A stretch of 64,000 bases of DNA. Source: an uncultured Aquabacterium sp. Lineage in GTDB: Bacteria; Pseudomonadota; Gammaproteobacteria; Burkholderiales; Burkholderiaceae_C. A program made the translations under genes and the position numbers. This document shows positions 9,381 through 17,653 of the stretch, in pieces. The notes beneath the pieces are model-generated. The model had not been told where the DNA came from, did no database searches, and worked only from the letters and a program-made list of their open reading frames with translations. The stretch spans positions 62,001 through 126,000 of the forward strand of contig NZ_CAJYGK010000016.1 of assembly GCF_913773725.1 (NCBI RefSeq), read 5' to 3'. Positions within the stretch are counted from its first letter, which is position 1; every line of letters begins with the position of its first letter.

Positions 9381-9956
9381 TCAGCGCGTCAGCGCGTACA
9401 CCCACACGTCCCGCGGTGTGGGTGACACATTGGGGTGGATCACCGCCCGCCGGTGGCAGCCCTCACACGCCCAGCCCAGCCGCGCGAGCAGCCGGGCCGA
9501 GGCCAGGTTGTCCAGGTCGCACAGGGCGTCCAGCCGCCAGACCGAGGGCTGCGCCAGGGCGATCTCGCCCAGCGCTGCCAGCGCCTCGCGCATCAGCCCC
9601 TGCCCCCAGGCGGCCTGCCCCATCAGGTAGCCCAGCCGCAGGTGGTGGGCCGCCATGCCCGGCTGGCTCATGGGCTGCAGCTCCACCAAGCCGAAGGCCT
9701 CGTCGGGCGCCAGCCCCGGCACACCGGCCGACGCCCGCAGCGTCATGGCCCAGACCCAGCCGCTGCCCTTGAGCCAGCGGTGCAGGTCATGGCCGATCTG
9801 CCGGCGCGTGTCGTCGGGCGACTCGTGCGGCAGGATGCCCAGGTAGCGCAGCACGGCAGGGTCGCTGCCCCAGTGGCGGAAGGCCGATTCGGCGTCGGCC
9901 GGACGTGGGTCGCGCAACCGGACCCGGGGGGTTTCGATGCAGCGAGGCAGGTTCAT
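9381..9956 (-). CDS. GNAT family N-acetyltransferase (RimJ/RimL type)
   Basis: 191-aa acetyl-CoA-dependent acetyltransferase. It starts MNLPRCIETPRVRLRDPRP, the usual opening of the RimJ/RimL-like Acetyltransf_3 family. LGYLMGQAAWGQGLMREAL corresponds to the acetyl-CoA-binding Q/RxxGxG/A region, and CDLDNLASARLLARLGW to the classic xNxASxRvleKlGF motif near the C-terminus. The ATG at 9956 was chosen from homology; upstream codons in the frame are not GNAT-like. The target (protein N-terminus, small amine or antibiotic) cannot be inferred. Confidence 0.85.
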   Translation of the reverse strand: MNLPRCIETPRVRLRDPRPADAESAFRHWGSDPAVLRYLGILPHESPDDTRRQIGHDLHRWLKGSGWVWAMTLRASAGVPGLAPDEAFGLVELQPMSQPGMAAHHLRLGYLMGQAAWGQGLMREALAALGEIALAQPSVWRLDALCDLDNLASARLLARLGWACEGCHRRAVIHPNVSPTPRDVWVYALTR

Positions 9957-10057
9957 GCCCGCACCTTGCCGCAAGCCCTGCTCGCCGACCATCCCCCGCT
10001 CGCAAGCCCCACCGCCAAAATGGGACAATCGCGTTTTGCCCAGAAAAGCCTTGCCGC

Positions 10058-12118
10058 ATGTTTGCCCTGTTTGACGACGCCGGAAAATTCCTTGCCGGCC
10101 GCGTGATGTCCGAAGCCGACAGCTCGATGCAGATCGAGCTGGACAGCGGCAAGCGCGTGAAGGTGAAAGCCGCCAACGTCCTGATCAAGTTCGCCAAGCC
10201 GGCCCCGGCCGAGCTGCTGGCACAGGCCGCGGCCCAGTCTGCCGACATCGACGTGGACCTGGTGTGGGAAGTGGCTCCGGACGAAGACTTCGGCTTCGAG
10301 GACCTGGCGCGCGAGTACTTCAGCGCCAGCGCCGACGCCGTGCAGCAGGCCGCCATGCTCATGCGCCTGTTCGAGACCCCGCACTACTTCCATCGCCGCG
10401 GCAAGGGCCGCTTCAAGAAGGCCCCGGAAGACATCCTCAAGCAGGCGCTGGCCGCCATCGAGCGCAAGAAGCAGCAGGCCCTGCAGATCGCCGAATGGGC
10501 CCAGGAACTGGCCGCCGGCCGCTGCCCGCAGCCCATCAAGGAACAGCTCTACAAAATCCTGTTCAAGCCGGACAAGAACGGCCCGGAGTACAAGGCCGTG
10601 GTCGACGCCGCCAAGGCCACGCAGCGCGCCCCGCTCGACCTGCTGAAGGGCGCCGGCGCGATCGACAGCCCCTACCAGTTCCACTTCAAGCGCTTCCTGT
10701 TCGAGCACTTCCCGAAGGGCACGGGCTTCCCGGCGCTGGCCGCCCCGCCGATCACCGACGAGCTGCCGCTGGCGCCGGTGCAGGCCTTTTCGATCGACGA
10801 CTCGATGACGACCGAGATCGACGATGCGCTGTCGGTGCAGGGGCTGGGCTCGGGCACGGTCACCTACGGCATCCACATTGCCGCGCCGGGCCTGGCCATC
10901 GCGCCGGGCACGCCGGTCGATGCGCTGGCGCGCGGGCGCATGTCCACGGTCTACATGCCCGGCCACAAGATCACCATGCTGCCCGACGACGTGGTGCAGG
11001 CCTACACGCTCATCGAGGGCCGCGACTGCCCCGCCGTGTCGCTGTACGTCACGTTCGACGAAGCCACGCTGGCCGTGAAAGGCAGTGAGACGAAGCTGGA
11101 GCGCGTGCCCATTGCCGCCAACCTGCGCCACGACAAGCTGGATGGCGTGATCACCGAGGCCAGCCTGACGGGCGAGGCGCCGGCCGACTATGCCTTTGCG
11201 CCGGAACTGACCTTTGCCTTCCGCCTGGCGCGGCACCTGAAAGCGCAGCGCGAGGTGGTGCGCGGCAAGCCGGAAACCTTCAACCGGCCCGACTACACCT
11301 TCAAGCTGCTGGGCGCCAACGGCGAGAACACCATGAGCGACGGCATCGAGCCCACGGGCACGGAACAGGTCGTCATCGGCACGCGCCAGCGCGGCTCGGC
11401 ACTCGACCTGATCGTGGCCGAGGCCATGATCCTGGCCAACAGCACCTGGGGCGGCTGGCTGGCCGAACTGGGCGTGCCCGGCATCTACCGCAGCCAGGCC
11501 AGCCTGGCGCCCGGCATCAAGGTGCGCATGGGCACCAAGGCCCTGCCGCACGCCGGCATGGGCGTGGCGCAGTACACCTGGGCCACCTCGCCGCTGCGCC
11601 GCTATGTCGACCTGGTCAACCAGTGGCAGATCGTCGCGTGCGCCCGGCACGGCCGCACCGCCGCGCTGGCCGCCCCGTTCAAGCCCAAGGATGCCGCCCT
11701 GTTCGCCATCATCTCGGGCTTCGACGGCGCCTACAGCGCCTACAACGGCTTCCAGTCCAGCATGGAGCGCTACTGGACACTGAAGCACCTGCAGCAGCAG
11801 CAGATCGCCGAACTGGATGCCGCCGTCATGGTCAACGGCCTGGTGCGCGCCGACACGCTGCCGCTGGTCTTCAAGGCCATCGGCGCCGATGGCCTGCCCC
11901 GCCATGCCAAGGTGCGCGTGCGCATCACCGGGCTGGACGAGCTGACGCTGGACGTGCATGCCAGCGTCGTGGCGCGACTGGACGACAGCGCGCCCTCGGA
12001 TGCGGGTGATGCCGAAGGCGAGGCCGAGGACGACCTGCCTGACAATGCCGGAGCCCTGACGCTGGCCATCGACGTGAACGACGCCGATACGCCGGCCGCG
12101 GACACCCCGGCTGCCTGA
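10058..12118 (+). CDS. RNB-domain exoribonuclease (RNase II/R family)
   Basis: Predicted 3'-5' exoribonuclease, 686 aa. The ATG at 10058 opens MFALFDDAGKFLAG, an N-terminal small-barrel-like region. The RNB catalytic domain starts at about residue 230 and the S1-like end follows at about 600. The metal-binding loop reads SIDDSMTTEIDDALS (residues 245-259). Compared with E. coli RNase II the four acidic positions are Asp247, Glu253, Asp255 and Asp256, so the second Asp is Glu. The R-rich RNA-clamp region ATSPLRRYVDL is present. The frame upstream to 9905 overlaps the GNAT gene and is not homologous. It heads the RNB-tonB-aroE-mtgA row; GGGACAAT at 10022-10029 could be its -10. Confidence 0.93.
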   Translation: MFALFDDAGKFLAGRVMSEADSSMQIELDSGKRVKVKAANVLIKFAKPAPAELLAQAAAQSADIDVDLVWEVAPDEDFGFEDLAREYFSASADAVQQAAMLMRLFETPHYFHRRGKGRFKKAPEDILKQALAAIERKKQQALQIAEWAQELAAGRCPQPIKEQLYKILFKPDKNGPEYKAVVDAAKATQRAPLDLLKGAGAIDSPYQFHFKRFLFEHFPKGTGFPALAAPPITDELPLAPVQAFSIDDSMTTEIDDALSVQGLGSGTVTYGIHIAAPGLAIAPGTPVDALARGRMSTVYMPGHKITMLPDDVVQAYTLIEGRDCPAVSLYVTFDEATLAVKGSETKLERVPIAANLRHDKLDGVITEASLTGEAPADYAFAPELTFAFRLARHLKAQREVVRGKPETFNRPDYTFKLLGANGENTMSDGIEPTGTEQVVIGTRQRGSALDLIVAEAMILANSTWGGWLAELGVPGIYRSQASLAPGIKVRMGTKALPHAGMGVAQYTWATSPLRRYVDLVNQWQIVACARHGRTAALAAPFKPKDAALFAIISGFDGAYSAYNGFQSSMERYWTLKHLQQQQIAELDAAVMVNGLVRADTLPLVFKAIGADGLPRHAKVRVRITGLDELTLDVHASVVARLDDSAPSDAGDAEGEAEDDLPDNAGALTLAIDVNDADTPAADTPAA

Positions 12119-12147
12119 CCCCACTGCCCCTGTCGACCGCCCCGCGC

Positions 12148-13035
12148 ATGCTGACCCGCCTCAAAGCCCTGTGGAATGAGATGAGCCTGCTGCAGGTGTG
12201 CCTGGGCGTGTCCATCATGGTGCATGGGGTGCTGCTGAGCTTCCGCTTTGTCGACCCGGAAGGCTTCAACCGTGTCTTCAAGGACACCCCACTGGAGGTG
12301 GTGCTGGTCAATGCCGCGAGCCAGGAGGCGCCCACCAAGGCGCAGGCCCTGGCCCAGGCCAACCTGGCCGGTGGCGGCGAAGCCGACCGGGGGCGTGTCA
12401 CCTCCCCGCTGCCACCGTCGCCCGAGGCCGCGCAGGGGGATGCGATGGACGACACCCTGCGCATGATCGAACAGATGCAGCGCGAACAGCAGCAACTGCT
12501 CTCGCAGGTCAAGAACGAGCTGTCGGCCCTGCCCCCCCCACAGCCGGACGCCCGCACCGACACCCCGCAGCAGCGCGCCGAGGAAGAGCGGCGCCGGCAG
12601 CTGACCCGGCTGCTCGCCGAGATCGAGAAACGCATCCAGGAAGAGAATGCCCGGCCCAAGAAGCGCTACCTGAGTCCGGCAACGCTGCGCTCGGCCGACG
12701 CGATGTACTACGCTGCCTTCCGCACCCGCGTCGAGCGGGCCGGCACCGAGTACTTCCCCACGGGCCGCAACGGCGAGAAGCTGTATGGCGAGCTGGTGAT
12801 GTTCGTGTCACTGGACCGCCAGGGGCGCGTGGTCGACACCGAGGTGCGCACCAGCTCCGGCAACCGGCTGCTCGACAAGCGCGCCGGTGCCATCGTGCGG
12901 CAGGCCGGCCCCTTCGGCCAGGTGCCGGCCGAGGTTGCCTCGGGCCATGACCTGCTCGTGATCTCGTCGCGCTTCCGCTTCACCCGCGACGCCGGCATGC
13001 AGGCCACCACCATGGCCCCGCCCGGCGCCCCGTGA
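12148..13035 (+). CDS. TonB-family energy-transducer-like protein
   Basis: 295-aa inner-membrane-anchored periplasmic protein. A single transmembrane segment lies at residues 14-34 ([17 protein letters not shown]). It is followed by a Pro/Gln-rich and charged coiled-coil stretch (residues 105-170, [18 protein letters not shown]) that can span the periplasm. The C-terminal TonB/TolA-like domain carries [20 protein letters not shown] and [11 protein letters not shown]. It lacks an exbB/exbD pair nearby, so it may transduce energy to an outer-membrane receptor or act structurally. The gene follows the RNB gene by 29 bases and its stop overlaps the longest possible aroE frame. Confidence 0.85.
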   Translation: MLTRLKALWNEMSLLQVCLGVSIMVHGVLLSFRFVDPEGFNRVFKDTPLEVVLVNAASQEAPTKAQALAQANLAGGGEADRGRVTSPLPPSPEAAQGDAMDDTLRMIEQMQREQQQLLSQVKNELSALPPPQPDARTDTPQQRAEEERRRQLTRLLAEIEKRIQEENARPKKRYLSPATLRSADAMYYAAFRTRVERAGTEYFPTGRNGEKLYGELVMFVSLDRQGRVVDTEVRTSSGNRLLDKRAGAIVRQAGPFGQVPAEVASGHDLLVISSRFRFTRDAGMQATTMAPPGAP

Positions 13036-13067
13036 TCGGCCTGGACCGCTTTGCCCTTTTTTCCCCG

Positions 13068-13952
13068 ATGACCATCCCGACCGCCCCCTCCGCCCCGGCT
13101 CCCGATCGCTACGCCGTTGCCGGCAACCCGGTGGCCCACAGCCGTTCACCGGCCATCCACGCCCGCTTTGCCGAGCAGACCGGGCAAGCCGTGCACTACG
13201 AGCGGCTGCTGTGTCCGCTGGATGCCTTCGTGCCCACCGTGCAGGCCTTCGCGGCCGAGGGCGCGCGGGGCTGCAATGTCACCGTGCCCTTCAAGTTCGA
13301 GGCCTTCCAGCTGGCCGCGCGCCGCACCCCGCGTGCCGAGCTGGCCCAGGCCGCCAACACCCTGCGCTTCGATGCCGACGCCGATGGCGGCTGGCTGGCC
13401 GACAACACCGACGGCGTGGGGCTGGTGCGTGACATCACGGTCAACGCGGGCGTGGCGCTGGCCGGCGCGCGCGTGCTGCTGCTGGGTGCCGGGGGTGCCA
13501 GCGCGGGCGTGCTCGGGCCCCTGATCGAAGCCCGCCCTGCCGAGATCGTGCTGGCCAACCGCACACGCGACAAGGCCGAGGCCATCGTGTCGCGCCACCT
13601 TGGGTGGGCGGCACAGCACGGCGTGCGCCTGTCGGCACGGGGCCTGCAGGATGCCGGCACCGGCTTCGACGTGTTCATCAACGGCACGGCAGCCAGCCTG
13701 TCCGGTGGCGGTGTGCCGGTGGGCCCCGAGGTGCTCCGACCGGGCGCTCTGGCACTCGACATGATGTACGGCCCGGCGGCAGCCCCCTTTCTGGCGTGGG
13801 CGCGCGGACACGGTGCCGTGCCCCGCGACGGCCTGGGCATGCTGGTCGAACAGGCCGCAGAGAGCTTCACCCTGTGGCGTGGTGTGCGTCCGGACACGGC
13901 CCCCGTGCTCGCCGCCCTGCGCGCCGAGGTGGACGCCGCCCCGGCCCGCTGA
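13068..13952 (+). CDS. aroE: shikimate dehydrogenase
   Basis: NADPH-dependent reduction of 3-dehydroshikimate to shikimate in aromatic amino acid synthesis. The 294-aa product has the substrate-binding opening [14 protein letters not shown], the catalytic-Lys motif [13 protein letters not shown] and the Asp in [12 protein letters not shown]. The NADP-binding GAGGAS loop follows, then [10 protein letters not shown] and GLGMLVEQA at the C-terminus. The ATG at 13068 gives the usual N-terminus; a GTG at 13032 overlapping the tonB stop would add 12 residues. It is in the same transcription unit as tonB and mtgA. Confidence 0.95.
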   Translation: MTIPTAPSAPAPDRYAVAGNPVAHSRSPAIHARFAEQTGQAVHYERLLCPLDAFVPTVQAFAAEGARGCNVTVPFKFEAFQLAARRTPRAELAQAANTLRFDADADGGWLADNTDGVGLVRDITVNAGVALAGARVLLLGAGGASAGVLGPLIEARPAEIVLANRTRDKAEAIVSRHLGWAAQHGVRLSARGLQDAGTGFDVFINGTAASLSGGGVPVGPEVLRPGALALDMMYGPAAAPFLAWARGHGAVPRDGLGMLVEQAAESFTLWRGVRPDTAPVLAALRAEVDAAPAR

Positions 13953-13985
13953 ACACCGGCATTTCCGACGGAAGGAGAGGCATCG

Positions 13986-14783
13986 ATGCGCGCAGTCTGG
14001 CGGATCGCCGTGCTGGTGGGGCTCAGCGCCCTGAGTCTGCAGTTGTTCTTCATGGCCCGCATCGCGCTGATGGCGGTTGTGGACCCGCAGTCCACCAGCT
14101 TTCAGCGCAGCGAGTTCGCGCGCATCCTGAGGACGGAGGGCCGCGTGGGATGGCGCCAGGAGTGGGTTCCCGGTGAGCGCATTTCAGACCACCTGCGCCG
14201 CGCCGTGATCGCGTCGGAAGACGCGAATTTCGCCGACCACCATGGTGTCGAATGGGATGCCCTGCAGAACGCCTGGAAGAAGAACACCGCAGCGCAGGCC
14301 CGCGCCGAGCGCCAACGCGCGGAGGCCATGGCGCGCTACCAGCGGGCCGTGGAGCGCGCACGCCGCCGGGGGCGCCCCGACCCCGCCCCGCCCGATGCCG
14401 CCCAGGCCACGCCCAAGGTGATCGGTGGCTCGACCATCACCCAGCAACTCGCAAAGAACCTGTTTCTCAGCGGCGAACGCAACTTCCTGCGCAAGGGCCA
14501 GGAGTTCGCCATCACCTTCATGCTCGAAGGCCTGCTCAGCAAGCAGCGCATCCTCGACATCTACCTGAACAACGTCGAATGGGGCGAGGGGGTGTTTGGC
14601 GCCCAGGCTGCCTCCCGACAGTACTTCGGCGTGGACGCTGCCCGGCTGGCGCCGATGCAGGCCGCCCGGCTGGCGGTCATGCTGCCGGCGCCCAAGCGCT
14701 TCGAGCGACAGCCCGGGTCGGGCTACCTGGTGGGACGCGCCGGCACGATCGTGGCCCGCATGGGGGCCGTCGAACTCCCCTGA
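13986..14783 (+). CDS. mtgA: monofunctional biosynthetic peptidoglycan transglycosylase
   Basis: Polymerises lipid II into glycan strands (GT51). 265 aa with one N-terminal membrane segment (residues 5-31), the catalytic Glu78 in ASEDANFADHHGVEWDAL, GGSTITQQLAKNLFLSGER, and GLLSKQRILDIYLNNVEWGEGVFG. Between the first two motifs, residues 101-144 form an extra Ala/Arg-rich, Pro-ended segment (14286-14417) that is much shorter in E. coli MtgA (242 aa); it lies beside the active-site cleft. The gene ends a row with aroE and converges with the helicase gene. Confidence 0.94.
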   Translation: MRAVWRIAVLVGLSALSLQLFFMARIALMAVVDPQSTSFQRSEFARILRTEGRVGWRQEWVPGERISDHLRRAVIASEDANFADHHGVEWDALQNAWKKNTAAQARAERQRAEAMARYQRAVERARRRGRPDPAPPDAAQATPKVIGGSTITQQLAKNLFLSGERNFLRKGQEFAITFMLEGLLSKQRILDIYLNNVEWGEGVFGAQAASRQYFGVDAARLAPMQAARLAVMLPAPKRFERQPGSGYLVGRAGTIVARMGAVELP

Positions 14784-14808
14784 GCCCAAGGGCTCCCGGG
14801 CTCCGGCG

Positions 14809-16362
14809 TCAGCGGCGGGCGGTGCCCGAGCCGCCCAGCAACATGGCGACCTTGCGCTTGGGCTTGATGAAGCGCGACAGGCCACCGCCCCCTGCCGCCG
14901 GGGCCGGGGTCGGGTCCTTCTTGTCCCAGGCCGGATCGGCGTCCGCCGAGGGCTCGTACGGCGTGTCGAAGAACGGGTCGGCCGGGGCACGGCGCGGCGC
15001 CGGCGGCATCGGGCGCGACGCACGGGCTTCACGCGGTCCGCCGCGGCCAAAGCCTTCGTCCGGGCGGCTGTCGCCCTCGTCACGGCGCTCGCGACGGTAG
15101 CCACCCCGGTCACCGTAGCCGCGGCGCTCGAGCTCGAACGGCTCGACATCGGGCTTCTTCTTGATCAGCTTTTCGATGTCGGCCATCAGGCGCGCATCCG
15201 CCCCCGTCACCAGCGACACCGCCAGCCCCGACGCGCCGGCACGGCCCGTGCGGCCGATGCGGTGCACGTAGTCTTCGGCGTTGAACGGGATGTCGTAGTT
15301 GAACACCGCTGGCAGCGCCGCGATGTCGATGCCGCGCGCAGCCACGTCGGTGGCCACGAGCAGGTCCATCTCACCGGCCTTGAACGCGGCCAGGGCCTTC
15401 AGGCGTTCGTCCTGCGACTTGTCACCGTGCAGTGCCGCGGTCTTCAGCCCATCGCGCTCGAAGGCGCGGGCCAGGCGCCCCGCGCCGATCTTCGAGTTCA
15501 CGAAGACGATGGACTGGCTGATGTTGCGGTCGCGCAGGATCTGGCGAATCACCGCGCGCTTGTCGTCTTCGTCGACCTTGTAGAAGCGCTGCTCGACGGT
15601 GGAGGCCGTCGCGTTCGGGCGGGCCACTTCCACCAGCACCGGGTCCTGCAGGTAGCTGGACGCGAGCTTCTTGATCTCGGGCGAGAAGGTGGCCGAGAAC
15701 AGCAGGGTCTGGCGCTGCTTGGGCAGGTAGCTCAGGATGCGCTGCAGGTCGGGCAGGAAGCCGATGTCGAGCATGCGGTCGGCTTCGTCCAGCACGACGT
15801 ACTCGACCTGGCCGAGGTTGCAGTTCTTGGCCTCGATGTGGTCCAGCAGGCGGCCCGGCGTGGCAATCAGCACCTCGACACCGGCCTTCAGCTCGGCTGT
15901 CTGGGGCTTCATGTCCATGCCGCCGAACACCACGGCCACGCGCAGGTTCGTCTGCTTGGCGTAGGCCTTGACATTGTTCGCGACCTGGTCGGCCAACTCC
16001 CGCGTGGGCGCCAGCACCACGGCGCGCACCGGGTGGCGGGCCGGGGACATGCTGGCGTTCTCGTGCTTGAGCATCTTCTGCAGCAGCGGGATCGAGAACG
16101 CAGCCGTCTTGCCGGTGCCGGTCTGGGCGGCGCCCATGACATCACGGCCGGACAGCACCACCGGGATGGCCTTGGCCTGGATCGGCGTCATCGTCGCGTA
16201 GCCCTGCGTCTCGATGGCGCGCAGCAGTTTCGCGTCGAGCGGCAGGGTGTTGAAGAGCGCGGGAGCCTCGGCCACGGTGGCAGAGGGGGCGGCTTCAGGT
16301 GCCGCAGCAGCTGCCGGTGCAGCCGGGGCCAGATCGGCCACTTCAGAGGTGTTCAAGGTCAT
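14809..16362 (-). CDS. rhlE: DEAD-box ATP-dependent RNA helicase (RhlE type)
   Basis: RNA-unwinding helicase, 517 aa from the ATG at 16362 (another ATG four codons upstream at 16374 is equally possible). An Ala-rich N-terminal tail of about 35 residues precedes the Q-motif region. Motifs are in order: I AQTGTGKT, Ia PTRELADQV, Ib TPGRLLDH, II DEAD in VVLDEADRML, III FSATF, V ATDVAARGIDI and VI HRIGRTGRAG. The C-terminal tail (from about residue 395) is rich in Arg, Gly and Pro, typical of RhlE proteins for RNA contact. Likely roles are ribosome assembly or mRNA decay; cold response is usual for relatives but not shown here. Confidence 0.92.
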   Translation of the reverse strand: MTLNTSEVADLAPAAPAAAAAPEAAPSATVAEAPALFNTLPLDAKLLRAIETQGYATMTPIQAKAIPVVLSGRDVMGAAQTGTGKTAAFSIPLLQKMLKHENASMSPARHPVRAVVLAPTRELADQVANNVKAYAKQTNLRVAVVFGGMDMKPQTAELKAGVEVLIATPGRLLDHIEAKNCNLGQVEYVVLDEADRMLDIGFLPDLQRILSYLPKQRQTLLFSATFSPEIKKLASSYLQDPVLVEVARPNATASTVEQRFYKVDEDDKRAVIRQILRDRNISQSIVFVNSKIGAGRLARAFERDGLKTAALHGDKSQDERLKALAAFKAGEMDLLVATDVAARGIDIAALPAVFNYDIPFNAEDYVHRIGRTGRAGASGLAVSLVTGADARLMADIEKLIKKKPDVEPFELERRGYGDRGGYRRERRDEGDSRPDEGFGRGGPREARASRPMPPAPRRAPADPFFDTPYEPSADADPAWDKKDPTPAPAAGGGGLSRFIKPKRKVAMLLGGSGTARR

Positions 16363-16433
16363 CAGGGAGCACATTATCCCCCTGTTGCTTCATTTTTGCG
16401 CAAACATCCATCACCGGATCAGGCGGCGCCCCC

Positions 16434-17525
16434 TCAGAAGGTGTAACCGACCTGGGTCTGCGCCCCCCCGTTGGCCGCCTCGGCCTGCTCCAGCAGGCGC
16501 AGCAAGGGGCCCAGGCCGCTGTAGCGGGCGGCGACGCGGTGGGCATAGGTCCACACGCGGGGAATGTCGTCCAGGTACTGGCGTTTGCCGTCGCGGATGG
16601 CCAGACGGGCGAAGATGCCCAGCACCTTCAGGTGGCGCTGCAGGCCCATCCACTCGAAATCGCGCCAGAAATCGCCGAAATCGGCCGGCACGGGCAAGCC
16701 GGCCTTGCGGGCGGCCTCCCAGTAGCGCACGGCATAGTCGATCTGGACGTCCTCGTCCCACATCACGTAGGCATCGCGCAGCAGGCTCACCAGGTCATAC
16801 GTGATGGGGCCATGCACCGCGTCCTGGAAATCGATCACGCCCAGGCGGGCAGCGGGGTCGGCCGGGTCGGCCATCAGGTTGCGGCTGTGGTAGTCCCGGT
16901 GCACCAGCACCCGGGCCTGCCCCAACACCTGGGTCTTGATCGTGGTGAAGATGCGGGTCAGGTGGCCGCGCTGCGTGTCGTCCAGCGTCAGGCCGCGCAA
17001 CTGGGTCAGGTACCAGTCGGGAAACAGGTCCATCTCGCGCTGCAGCAGGGCATCGTCGTAGTCGGGCAGCACGCCGGCGGCCGGCACGGCCTGCAGGCGC
17101 ACCAGTTCTTCGGTGGCCGAGCGGTAGCGGGCCCGGTTGCCGGCATCCCAGGGCTGGTCGGTCACCAGGGTGGACAGCAGGGTGTGCTGCCCCAGGTCGC
17201 TCAGCAGCATGAAGCCCTGCGCCTCGTCCCACTCGAGGATGGCCGGCACGCCGACGAAGCCCCCCGCGAGCAGGCGGTCGACGGCCACGAAGGGGCGGCA
17301 GTCCTCCTTCTCGGGCGGCGCGTCCATGATGATGCGTGAGCCTTCGGCGGCCGCCACGCGGAAGTACCGCCGGAAACTCGCATCGGCACTGGCCGGCTGC
17401 ACCGAGCCGGCGTCGAGCCCGTGGCGGGGGCCGACTTCGGCCAGCCAGGCGGCGAAGGCCTGCGCACGGGCAGGATCGACCCAGGTCAGGGCAGGCGCGG
17501 GGGCGGAGGCGTGAGTTTCAGGCAT
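16434..17525 (-). CDS. amgK: aminoglycoside phosphotransferase-fold sugar kinase, probable AmgK (MurNAc/GlcNAc anomeric kinase)
   Basis: 363-aa APH-fold kinase. The nucleotide region includes ASFRRYFRV and the catalytic loop HRDYHSRNLM with IDFQDAVHGP, the Brenner and DFG-equivalent motifs. In Pseudomonas, AmgK phosphorylates recycled MurNAc at C1 for direct UDP-MurNAc salvage, and its gene lies next to lptD with murU immediately downstream. Here the lptD-divergent position is kept, but the next gene on this strand is the rhlE-type helicase and no murU is present. The ATG at 17525 is chosen because upstream residues are not homologous. Assignment to AmgK rather than another APH kinase rests on this linkage. 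Confidence 0.82.
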   Translation of the reverse strand: MPETHASAPAPALTWVDPARAQAFAAWLAEVGPRHGLDAGSVQPASADASFRRYFRVAAAEGSRIIMDAPPEKEDCRPFVAVDRLLAGGFVGVPAILEWDEAQGFMLLSDLGQHTLLSTLVTDQPWDAGNRARYRSATEELVRLQAVPAAGVLPDYDDALLQREMDLFPDWYLTQLRGLTLDDTQRGHLTRIFTTIKTQVLGQARVLVHRDYHSRNLMADPADPAARLGVIDFQDAVHGPITYDLVSLLRDAYVMWDEDVQIDYAVRYWEAARKAGLPVPADFGDFWRDFEWMGLQRHLKVLGIFARLAIRDGKRQYLDDIPRVWTYAHRVAARYSGLGPLLRLLEQAEAANGGAQTQVGYTF

Positions 17526-17570
17526 GAGGCGACAGACTGGGGAGGCGTCCCGCAAGCAGGCGGGGCAACA

Positions 17571-17579
17571 TGAAATAAT
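17571..17579 (+). promoter_or_regulatory. possible extended -10 promoter of lptD-surA-rsmA
   Basis: TGAAATAAT has the extended -10 form (TG-N-AATAAT) in an otherwise GC-rich divergent gap between amgK and lptD. Transcription would begin near 17586, leaving the GTG at 17654 as the first good lptD start. No convincing -35 is seen. Confidence 0.35.
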
Positions 17580-17653
17580 GGGTGATTTTAGGCAAGGCCG
17601 GATCGCAGACGCGACACGCCCAAGCCGCAGCAGCCCTGCGACCTGACTACACC

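Noticed and set aside
9953-12124. 723-codon minus-strand frame opposite the RNB exoribonuclease gene
   Set aside because: Low-complexity shadow protein; the plus strand encodes the nuclease.
14782-14795. GAGCCC-AA-GGGCTC hairpin between mtgA and the helicase gene as a bidirectional terminator
   Set aside because: The stem is short with a 2-base loop and no T-run on either side; support is insufficient.
14596-16446. 616-codon plus-strand frame opposite the rhlE-type helicase
   Set aside because: Shadow of the helicase gene; no domain and atypical composition.
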